Positions 26,001 to 32,137 of a DNA stretch of 64,000 nt are shown here, piece by piece; the first letter of the stretch is position 1, and each line of letters opens with the position of its first letter. The stretch comes from an uncultured Bacteroidales bacterium (GTDB lineage: Bacteria > Bacteroidota > Bacteroidia > Bacteroidales > Paludibacteraceae): assembly GCA_934692905.1 (NCBI GenBank), contig CAKUUM010000001.1:41716-105715 (forward strand), in the 5' to 3' direction. The translations under genes were made by a program, and so were the position numbers. The notes under the pieces were generated by a model. That model was not told where the DNA came from. It saw only the letters and a list, made by a program, of their open reading frames with translations, and searched no databases.

Positions 26001-27308
26001 GCGCAGCGCCCCCGGGCGGAGGTGTTCCACGCGCAGACCAAGGTCAAAGCGGGTGTCTTCCTCCGACAAGTCCACCAATCCGTTGGCGTCTATCCATACA
26101 TTCTCATCATTTATCCTCAGGCTGCCGCTAATCTGCTCATCGGCAAACTGACCGTCGAAATATATATTATGGTACGCATAGTCTCGGAATACAATCTTGC
26201 CGATTTTTGCATCCGCCACGCAACTCAATGGCACGTCGCGACCTGCTTTCACATCTACGTGAGCACTCACGGCGATGGTTCCTAATTCTTTGTTATTCAG
26301 CAGCCTGCCCAAGTGAAAGCGGCGTGTGGAGACATGCCCGCAGAAGTCCACATTCCGCAATGCGGTATCCGCCTTTGCCTCTCCGTTCACCGTCAGCGAA
26401 CCCAATGCCGACGAGAACGCCCCGTGCAGCCGCATATCCTCTAATCTGCCCGCCACAAAGCCTTTGTAGTGTACATCTCCCAATGTCGCCACGGGGTTAG
26501 GCAGGTGGGACGGGCGCCTGAACAACTGCGACAGCATGTCCTGCAACAGCGCATGGTTCAGAAACAGGTCATTACAATCCGCCTGTACATACAGCGAGTC
26601 CAATTTCGTCGGCTCATATACCGCCAGGTCGCCGTCAAACAACTGTGTCCCGCGGTATGTCAAGCGCAACTCGTCGGCAAACAGCGAGTCCAAATCACCA
26701 TGTATATTCGCCCGGAAACCCGCATCCAAGCGCCCCAAACGGGCTTGCAAAGTCAGCGATTCTATCTTGAAATCCAGCGAGTCGCTGCTCAGCACGGGCA
26801 TGCCGAAGTCCATGTTTATCTCGTCCACCGTCAACTCATCATACCGCACGCGCATATCCCTCAGGTGCAGCGCATCCACATTCACCCGCAGCGCAAACGA
26901 CGACGAATCCGACGTCAACTTATCTATCAAAAACGAGCAATTCAGCGTTGTGTCATTCAACTTCTGCACATTCACATACGGGCCGTCCAACTCCACACGC
27001 TCAAAGTCCAATCGTTTATCGCGCAAGGACAACGGGTGGAAATGCACATGCACATGGTCTATAAATGCCAACGTATCTCGCTGTTGGTCACTCAGATACA
27101 CGCTGTCTAGTGTCAGTTTGCTGAAGGGTCGGAAGTCGAAACGTTTGATGCTCACATCGGCACCTATCTGTTCCGACACTTTCTTTGCCACCACACCGAT
27201 TATATAGGTCTGTACGCTGCTCTGATTCAGCAATACCACGCCGCCCCCCACCACCAGCAGCAGGGTCAGCAACACAATCGCTATGCCTATCAGAACCTTT
27301 TTCATCAT
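23088..27308 (-). CDS. tamB: TamB-like inner-membrane/periplasmic protein (DUF490)
   Basis: About 1406 residues. An N-terminal signal anchor (MKKVLIGIAIVLLTLLLVVGG) is followed by a long periplasmic array of beta strands of AsmA/TamB type. The C-terminal DUF490/TamB domain shows LKLNYDDRTGDVQLLGTY, VRRSFEIAEGSRVIWSGDP and VDVTGKYHLTASLRDLYG. TamB-family proteins span the periplasm and help assemble outer-membrane proteins or move phospholipids. A GTG at 27311 is in frame directly before the ATG at 27308; I chose ATG. A consensus promoter sits 29 bp upstream. Confidence 0.93.
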   Translation of the reverse strand: MMKKVLIGIAIVLLTLLLVVGGGVVLLNQSSVQTYIIGVVAKKVSEQIGADVSIKRFDFRPFSKLTLDSVYLSDQQRDTLAFIDHVHVHFHPLSLRDKRLDFERVELDGPYVNVQKLNDTTLNCSFLIDKLTSDSSSFALRVNVDALHLRDMRVRYDELTVDEINMDFGMPVLSSDSLDFKIESLTLQARLGRLDAGFRANIHGDLDSLFADELRLTYRGTQLFDGDLAVYEPTKLDSLYVQADCNDLFLNHALLQDMLSQLFRRPSHLPNPVATLGDVHYKGFVAGRLEDMRLHGAFSSALGSLTVNGEAKADTALRNVDFCGHVSTRRFHLGRLLNNKELGTIAVSAHVDVKAGRDVPLSCVADAKIGKIVFRDYAYHNIYFDGQFADEQISGSLRINDENVWIDANGLVDLSEEDTRFDLGLRVEHLRPGALRLTDKLLELEVSCMNYISIYTSGKTPAEIMDNMTGYLIVDTLLLRNGDKEMVAEQIKVVVDNQMLRNHPVHQLKIQSDFLTAGITGEFSYNTMPGTVMAFVGQYLPSLGRADDNIHIKRRTNDVDFYAYFRDIDKITETLGVGIHLPSYPTVKGFLHESENQFGLQAYVPMLAGESASMQDLTISVDNLNNRAKLSVYALSHLPQDNPTTAKIGDVKTYLDMTAKDDVIGLTVRLDNTDSVRNEGVIRVSTILQQYANRPIWDVHIHPSDIVLNDSVWSIADAHIIYTAADQTLAVEHFGLSTTNQSIRANGMASKSVEDSIDVALENINVNYLLSYTNVAHALSVDGAATGWATIYGLFSQPMFEAQVTMPEAGLNGVPLGRAVAEAHLDKENKTVVITGDVIDTTEYTIAHVDGLVKPEGYWELDIACDSVNLAIVNFWTKGILSDLKGLGYGNLHIGGHRRETYITAGLYGKNAQLTVPMIGATFMFSDSVLMDSTAIRFPHITLYDMEGHKGTFDGALTHTQFEDFRYNMTATVEKMLALNLPYDPQSMFYGKVYGTGRVDIQGDQKECRIGVNAQTESRSKFYLSVNTASTAASTSFINFVEPDTTSHSLLRLLQQPADKQAKAEKKSSTRVLLSLQVDVTPQAEINLRMGGDDGLRGRGEGNLKLNYDDRTGDVQLLGTYTLQSGTFTFSLGNIVRRSFEIAEGSRVIWSGDPTSPSVDVTGKYHLTASLRDLYGSEIEQLATNRTSVPVNCVLHMTDQLFNPIISFAIELPQSDESVQSQVRSMINTNEMLMRQVIYLLVFNRFYTPDYLQNTKNVGLNETYSLLSSTITGQINAWLSKLTDVFTMGFNIRTDGEGATASQEYEANFQLHPINQLLINGNFGYRYNDLSNRPFFGDLDVEYMLTENGKLRAKAYTHTVDKYSLRQANTVQGVGFVFKHDFNWKPRHKKDTTQTATPRDSIATGK

Positions 27309-27336
27309 CACAAACTCTCGTCAACCTATAAGCCCG

Positions 27337-27368
27337 CAAAGATACAAAAAAGAATTGAAATAAGCAAA
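27337..27368 (-). promoter_or_regulatory. Promoter of tamB-yifB
   Basis: Minus strand TTTG (27368-27365), 20 bp, TATCTTTG (27344-27337). Confidence 0.75.
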
Positions 27369-27751
27369 TAAATACTGATTTATATCGGCGCCATCCCATC
27401 AATCCCCGGCATTTCTTGCACTTTTATGGAGACAACGCCTGCCGGAGCCCCATAAACCAATGCCGCTGTCAGGGACGCGGACGCCAGCAGGGTCCCCGTA
27501 AGCCCGTGGGTGCAACGAGGTGCTCTCTCGTCCGCGGTCAGTTTGGTACAAACTGAATGGATTTACTATGTTTGTGGGGACGACGCGTCTCGCGTCGTCA
27601 AATCCTTTTTGGACAATAGGGTGTATCTATGTTGCGGGTTGCCAACCTCGCATTTTACGGCTGATTTGTGTTAATACGGCGTAGCCATCCGTTTAATTCT
27701 CGAGCACTCCCCGATAGTCATTGCGCATTACGCATTGAAAATTGCGCATTA
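27369..27751. other. Intergenic stretch with palindrome and heptad repeats; no gene seen
   Basis: No ORF is convincing. At 27579-27599 lies the perfect palindrome GACGACGCG-TCT-CGCGTCGTC, also present at 50900-50920 and, diverged, near 42410. At 27672-27700 is AATACGGCGTAGCC, shared with 14549. At 27719-27752 are GCGCATT-type 7-bp units (TTGCGCATTACGCATTG). Confidence 0.6.
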
Positions 27752-27845
27752 TTTCTCATGTTTTTGTCGGGCTAATTGTATGTGATTAGTATGTGGTTAG
27801 TATGTGATTAGTATGTGATTAGTATGCTATTCTGCCGACCTTGCC
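27752..27845 (+). repeat. TATGTGATTAG element, copy 2 (upstream of mraZ)
   Basis: Header TTTTTGTCGGGCTAATTG, then from 27779 five 11-bp TATGTGATTAG units (one TATGTGGTTAG, the last degenerate), then footer CTGCCGACCTTGCCGCGAG. Points toward the mraZ/dcw cluster. Confidence 0.85.
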
Positions 27846-27992
27846 GCGAGCATACCGCAATGTTCTGCACCAAACACTCAGCCTTCGCCCCATCCTTTTC
27901 TACCCCATACCGAACTTTCGTCAAAATTTCACCCACATTTCACCACATCTGATTATAAATTACATAATCATCTGTAAACAAACATATTATCA

Positions 27993-28036
27993 TGTTGATA
28001 ACATTGTTAATAACCGACTTATAAGTATGTTGATAA
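27993..28036 (+). promoter_or_regulatory. Cluster of DnaA-box-like 9-mers upstream of mraZ
   Basis: TGTTGATAA at 27993-28001 and 28028-28036 and TGTTAATAA at 28005-28013, in AT-rich DNA. The complements (TTATCAACA) differ from the DnaA consensus TTATCCACA by one base, or two for the middle site. Could be chance in AT-rich sequence. Confidence 0.3.
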
Positions 28037-28044
28037 AATTTTCG

Positions 28045-28059
28045 TGGGGAAAAGTGGGG
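28045..28059 (+). promoter_or_regulatory. Candidate MraZ operator
   Basis: TGGGG-AAAAG-TGGGG: two TGGGN boxes separated by 5 nt, the spacing known for MraZ binding sites in E. coli. It occupies the place where the -33 box of the mraZ promoter should be. Confidence 0.55.
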
Positions 28060-28077
28060 TATATGAAATAATTTTTG

Positions 28078-28085
28078 TAACTTTG
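28078..28085 (+). promoter_or_regulatory. -7 box of the mraZ promoter
   Basis: TAACTTTG, 27 bp before the mraZ start. No TTTG occurs 20 bp upstream; the MraZ-like boxes are there instead. Confidence 0.6.
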
Positions 28086-28111
28086 CGGCGGAAATGAGGT
28101 AAATTACTGAT

Positions 28112-28618
28112 ATGAGTACGTTTATTGGCAATATCGAAGCGCGGTTGGATGAGAAAGGGCGCATATTCATCCCCGCAGGGTACAGGAAGATACTGGGCGA
28201 GATGGAGTCGCGCCGTATCATCATGCGCCGAGATACAGACAATGAGTGTATCATCTTCTACCCCGAACAAGTGTGGAACGAGAAAGTGGGGCAACTGCGC
28301 CATGCCCTGAACGAGTGGGACCCTGACGACCAGATGATACTGATGCAGTTCATCGCCGAAGCAGAGATACTGGAACCCGACAGCCAAGGCCGCGTACTGC
28401 TCCAGAAAAAGAACGTGGAGATGATAGGTGCCCAACAAGACGTGCTGTTCGTGGGCATGTTGGACCGCTTCGCATTGTGGAGTCCGAGTGTCTTCCGCGA
28501 AAAGCAAATGCCGCAGAAAGATTTGGCAGAGCGTATAAGACAGAGAATGAAGGGGGGTACACCCTACAACCAAGGCTTCATTAAAGACCGCACAAAAGAA
28601 GTGGAGGGACTCCGTTAA
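28112..28618 (+). CDS. mraZ: Transcriptional regulator MraZ
   Basis: First gene of the division and cell-wall cluster. 168 residues with two SpoVT-AbrB-like MraZ halves: FIGNIEARLDEKGRIFIPAGYR (residues 4-25) and AEAEILEPDSQGRVLLQKKNVEMIG in the second half. Forms a ring-shaped multimer that binds TGGGN repeats upstream of its own operon and usually represses it. A matching pair of boxes overlaps the promoter here. Confidence 0.96.
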   Translation: MSTFIGNIEARLDEKGRIFIPAGYRKILGEMESRRIIMRRDTDNECIIFYPEQVWNEKVGQLRHALNEWDPDDQMILMQFIAEAEILEPDSQGRVLLQKKNVEMIGAQQDVLFVGMLDRFALWSPSVFREKQMPQKDLAERIRQRMKGGTPYNQGFIKDRTKEVEGLR

Positions 28619-28738
28619 TTGCCGTTAATTGACCGTTAATGCAGGCAAGAAGATTGGGAAGAACTCCATTAATGACCATTAAAAAGAGAAAGAACATATA
28701 ATTGTCGTGTAATTAACCATTAATTTCTCAAAGCAAAG
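28619..28738 (+). repeat. TAATTAACCAT-family 11-bp repeats between mraZ and rsmH
   Basis: Starts with CGTTAATTGAC-type units right after the mraZ stop and ends with TAATTGTCGTG, TAATTAACCAT, TAATTTCTCAA. The same closing triplet occurs at 35096 and, varied, at 50773 and 52061. Confidence 0.7.
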
Positions 28739-28747
28739 AACTTGAAT

Positions 28748-29773
28748 ATGAGTGAGGTGTACCACATACCGGCAATGCTGGAGGAGACGATAAACGGACT
28801 GGATATCAAGCCCGAGGGGACGTATGTGGATGTCACCTTCGGCGGAGGAGGTCACTCACGTGCTATCATGAGCAGGCTCGGGGATACAGGAAGGCTGTTC
28901 TCGTTTGACCAAGACATGGACGCATATATAAATGAGAAGACCCCCTCCAACTCCCCCTTCAAAGGGGGAGAGTGCAGATGCTCGGAATACCCCTCCTTGA
29001 AAGAGGGGTCAGGGGAGGTCCATCGGTTGTCTGAAGACAAGCGATGGCAGTTTGTGCATGGTAATTTCCGTTACCTGAGGAATTTCATGGACTATTACGG
29101 GGTAACGGAGATAGACGGGCTACTGGCTGACTTGGGTGTGAGTTTCCATCACTTCGACGAGGCAGAACGCGGCTTCTCGTTCCGGTTTGCCGGTCCGCTG
29201 GATATGCGCATGAATCGGGAAGGCGGGCGCACCGCAGCCGACATCGTAAACACCTACTCCGAGGAAGACCTGACACGCGTATTCCGTATCTACGGCGAGA
29301 TGAGCAACGCCAAAGCCGTGGCACAGCGGATAGTCAGGCAAAGGGAAAACGCACCCATTCTCCGCACCGAACAATTGGTAGAATGTGTCATGCGCAATGT
29401 GCAATGCGCAATGTGCGATGGTCTTATCGAGGTGCCGACATGGGCAAAGAAAGACTTGGCAAGAATGTTCCAAGCGTTGCGCATAGAGGTGAACGACGAA
29501 TTGGGTGCGCTACGAGAGATGCTGCTGGCAGCACGCGAGTTGCTTCGTCCGGGCGGACGGATAGCCATACTGACCTATCACTCGTTGGAAGACAGGATTG
29601 TGAAAAACTTTCTGCGTTCCGGTAACTTGGACGGCACCATCGAAAAGGATTTCTACGGCAACATACTGACACCCTTCCGAGTAATAGAAAAAGGGGCTAC
29701 GGCAAGTGAAAAGGAAGTGGAGCGCAATCCGAGAGCAAGGAGCGCGAAACTGCGGGTGGCGGAGAAACTATAA
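28748..29773 (+). CDS. rsmH: 16S rRNA m4C1402 methyltransferase RsmH
   Basis: Methylates C1402 in the ribosomal P site. SAM-binding motif YVDVTFGGGGHSRAIM (about 26-41), FHHFDEAERGFSFRFAGPLDMRM and the C-terminal ILTYHSLEDRIVKNF are all present. At 341 residues it exceeds the usual 300-315 because of two in-frame repeat-derived inserts: about residues 63-97 (palindromic GC-rich repeat) and about 212-226 (VMRNVQCAMCDG, encoded by AATGCGC heptads). Neither interrupts a core motif. The start is the ATG at 28748; a TTG two codons earlier is possible. Also called mraW. Confidence 0.95.
   Translation: MSEVYHIPAMLEETINGLDIKPEGTYVDVTFGGGGHSRAIMSRLGDTGRLFSFDQDMDAYINEKTPSNSPFKGGECRCSEYPSLKEGSGEVHRLSEDKRWQFVHGNFRYLRNFMDYYGVTEIDGLLADLGVSFHHFDEAERGFSFRFAGPLDMRMNREGGRTAADIVNTYSEEDLTRVFRIYGEMSNAKAVAQRIVRQRENAPILRTEQLVECVMRNVQCAMCDGLIEVPTWAKKDLARMFQALRIEVNDELGALREMLLAARELLRPGGRIAILTYHSLEDRIVKNFLRSGNLDGTIEKDFYGNILTPFRVIEKGATASEKEVERNPRARSAKLRVAEKL
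28940..29020. repeat. Palindromic GC-rich repeat, in frame inside rsmH
   Basis: Two hairpin units: CTCCCCCTTCAAAGGGGGAG, then CCCCTCCTTGAAAGAGGGG followed by TCAGGGGAGGTC. Adds about 27-35 codons to rsmH between the second strand of the Rossmann fold and FVHGNFRYL. Confidence 0.75.
29389..29420 (+). repeat. AATGCGC heptad repeat, in frame inside rsmH
   Basis: Heptads AATGTGC, AATGCGC, AATGTGC, GATGG. The same heptads make up non-coding spacers at 27719, 40982 and 56112. Confidence 0.7.
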
Positions 29774-29834
29774 AGGAATAAAGAGTAAGGAATAAGGAAT
29801 AAAGACGAATAACATGAATTAGTAAGGTGTTGCG
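29774..29834 (+). repeat. Spacer of 7-bp units between rsmH and ftsL
   Basis: Reads as AAAGGAA, TAAAGAG, TAAGGAA, TAAGGAA, TAAAGAC, GAATAAC: successive heptads. Confidence 0.6.
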
Positions 29835-30146
29835 ATGAGACAGGGCAGCATAAAGGAAATACTTAGCGGAGATGTGCTGAAGCGGGGCTGGTTTCGCAGG
29901 CAGTACAAACTGATACTGCTGATATGCGGACTGATATTCGTGTATATCTATGCGGGATACCAAGCCCAACGGCAGCAGAGACACTTGGGCGACCTGCAGA
30001 AAGAACTGCAAGATGTGCAGTTCGAGCAACTGACGGTCAATGCGCAGTTGGTGGAAGTGACACGGCAATCGGCTGTGGCAGAGGAACTGAAGAAAAGGGG
30101 AAGCAAAGTGAAAGAGAGCGATGTACCCGCGGTGCGGGTGCAATGA
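29835..30146 (+). CDS. ftsL: FtsL-like cell division protein
   Basis: 103-residue bitopic membrane protein: short cytoplasmic N-terminus, one membrane segment (LILLICGLIFVYIYAGY, about 25-42), then a periplasmic heptad-rich coiled coil (about 43-90). Size, topology and position between rsmH and ftsI are those of FtsL, which links FtsB/FtsQ to the FtsWI synthase. Sequence similarity within the family is low, so the call rests mostly on position and topology. Confidence 0.88.
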   Translation: MRQGSIKEILSGDVLKRGWFRRQYKLILLICGLIFVYIYAGYQAQRQQRHLGDLQKELQDVQFEQLTVNAQLVEVTRQSAVAEELKKRGSKVKESDVPAVRVQ

Positions 30147-30216
30147 GAGAGATTAGAGGTTAGAGATTAGAGTTTAGAGAAGTTGAAAGAAGAAAGTAGA
30201 GAGTAAAGAGAAAGAT
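30147..30216 (+). repeat. Exactly ten 7-bp units filling the ftsL-ftsI spacer
   Basis: The 70 bp between the ftsL stop and ftsI start divide into ten heptads: GAGAGAT, TAGAGGT, TAGAGAT, TAGAGTT, TAGAGAA, GTTGAAA, GAAGAAA, GTAGAGA, GTAAAGA, GAAAGAT. The A/G-rich end may also serve as the ribosome loading site. Confidence 0.75.
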
Positions 30217-32028
30217 ATGAGTGACAATCTGAAAAATACGATACTGAGGTTCGCAGTCATCTTTGTGGTGATTGTGATGCTGTTCGGTGTGGTGTTGTTT
30301 CAGATAGGCAGGCTACAGACAGTGGAACGCAGTCAGTGGGAGAGCATTGCGGACAAGTTTGAGTCCGTGACCAAGCCCATTCCCGCAACGCGAGGGAATA
30401 TCTACGATGCGGACGGACGACTGCTTGCCAGCAGTATCCCACAGTACAGCGTACACATAGACACACGTGTGGAAGCCCTACACATGGACAACGGGAAACT
30501 GTTCTGGGAGAATGTGGACTCCATCGCCGAAGGGCTCAGCAGGATTATCGGCGACAAATCGCCGCAGGAGTACAAGCGGCAGATGGTGACAGCCTACAAG
30601 GCGCGCACCAACAGGGAAAGGGATATACGTCTGTACAGGGGACGTATCAGTTACATACAGAAGAAGGAAATCCAGCAGTTGCCCCTCGTAAGGCGCGGGT
30701 ACTACAAGAGCGGTTTCCACTATGAAGACCTGCATCGGCGGGTGAAGCCTTTCGGAAGCCTCGGCAGTAGAACCATCGGCAGTATCTATGGCGAAGGGGG
30801 ACACGGAAACGCAGGTATAGAGAAGCGGTTTGACGCCTATCTGTGCGGCGAGGACGGCGTAAGTGTTCGGCAACCCGTAGCGGGAAAATTGCAGTACGTG
30901 CCCGTGAAAGACGCGGTGAACGGCTGCGATGTCTATACCACCTTGGACGCCAACCTGATGGACATCTGCGAAACGGCGTTGCGTCAGCGGCTGAACAAGA
31001 CGGAAGCCGATTGGGGTTGCGTCGCGCTCATGGAGGTATCAACAGGCGAGATAAAGGCGATGTGCAACCTGGACAGAGCCGAAGACGGTACGTACTATGA
31101 GGCAATGAACCACGTGGTGTCGCGCGTGGAGCCCGGTTCCACGTTCAAAACCATCGCGCTGATGGCGGCATTGGACGACGGCAAGATTGACATCGATGAC
31201 ACGGTGGAAGTATATCGCAAAGGGTGGACCTACTACAACGCCCGACATACCGACTCGCACCCGCGAGATACGGTGTACAGCATCCGCAACGCGCTGGCGG
31301 TGAGCAGCAACATCGCCATGGCGAAGATAATCACCGAGGGTTACAAGGGCAGCGCACGCAAGTTCGTGCACAAGTTGGACCGTATGGGACTGTTGGACAG
31401 CGTGGACTACATCATCCCGGGTGCCGACCAGGCGCGTATCGACATCCCCAACGACACGGTGACCATCTCGCGCATGTCGTACGGCTATTCGGTGGAGATG
31501 AGTCCGATGCAGACTATGCTGTTCTACAACGGCATTGCGAACGGGGGTAAGATGATTTCGCCTGTGCTTGTGCGTGAGGTTCGGAAGAACGGCAAGACGA
31601 TAAAGACATACCAGACGGAGACCATCGAGAGCAGTATATGCGGGTCGTCCACGCTGCGCGACATACAATCGTGTTTGCATGACGTGGTGTGGGACAACCA
31701 TTTAGGTACGGCGTCGGTGAACCCGTGGAAGATGAAGAAAGCCCAAAGCGACTTGGTGCATATCGCGGGCAAAACGGGCACGGCGCAGTTGTTTGAGAAA
31801 GGACGGTACCAGAGCCACAGGCACCGTATGTCGTTCGTGGGGTATTTCCCCGAGGAGAACCCGCAATACACATGTATATGCGTGATTAGCGGTCCGAAAT
31901 ACTACGGGTATTACGATGCGGGTATGGACTGCGGCTCGGTGGTCCGGCAGATAGCCGAGAAGACGATGGTATATGCGGCGGAATATGTGATTGAGAACGG
32001 GGAGAAGGTTCTGCAAATCAAGAATTAA
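30217..32028 (+). CDS. ftsI: Septal peptidoglycan transpeptidase FtsI (class B PBP)
   Basis: 603 residues. One N-terminal membrane anchor (FAVIFVVIVMLFGVVLFQIG), a pedestal domain with TRGNIYDADGRLLA, then the transpeptidase domain: catalytic Ser308 in PGSTFKT, SSN of AVSSNIAMAKI, and KTG of IAGKTGTAQ (Lys519). It cross-links septal peptidoglycan together with FtsW (downstream). Many Bacteroidetes FtsI proteins are near 700 residues and carry a C-terminal PASTA domain; this one ends soon after the transpeptidase domain. A palindromic repeat starts at the base after the stop. Confidence 0.95.
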   Translation: MSDNLKNTILRFAVIFVVIVMLFGVVLFQIGRLQTVERSQWESIADKFESVTKPIPATRGNIYDADGRLLASSIPQYSVHIDTRVEALHMDNGKLFWENVDSIAEGLSRIIGDKSPQEYKRQMVTAYKARTNRERDIRLYRGRISYIQKKEIQQLPLVRRGYYKSGFHYEDLHRRVKPFGSLGSRTIGSIYGEGGHGNAGIEKRFDAYLCGEDGVSVRQPVAGKLQYVPVKDAVNGCDVYTTLDANLMDICETALRQRLNKTEADWGCVALMEVSTGEIKAMCNLDRAEDGTYYEAMNHVVSRVEPGSTFKTIALMAALDDGKIDIDDTVEVYRKGWTYYNARHTDSHPRDTVYSIRNALAVSSNIAMAKIITEGYKGSARKFVHKLDRMGLLDSVDYIIPGADQARIDIPNDTVTISRMSYGYSVEMSPMQTMLFYNGIANGGKMISPVLVREVRKNGKTIKTYQTETIESSICGSSTLRDIQSCLHDVVWDNHLGTASVNPWKMKKAQSDLVHIAGKTGTAQLFEKGRYQSHRHRMSFVGYFPEENPQYTCICVISGPKYYGYYDAGMDCGSVVRQIAEKTMVYAAEYVIENGEKVLQIKN

Positions 32029-32100
32029 CTCCCCCTACCCCCTCAAGAGCACCCCACTTCGCCCTGCGGGGCTCGTAGGGACCCCGCTACAGAGGGGGAC
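32029..32100 (+). repeat. GC-rich palindromic element, full-length copy directly after ftsI stop
   Basis: Starts CTCCCCCTACCCCCTCAAGA and ends CTACAGAGGGGGAC; aligns over about 72 bp with the copy after namZ (521-594, minus strand), with shared internal CACCCCA-TTC and GGGACCCCG segments. Confidence 0.75.
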
Positions 32101-32137
32101 ACAAAAGTAAAATGAAGGATTATTAAACGATAATTAT

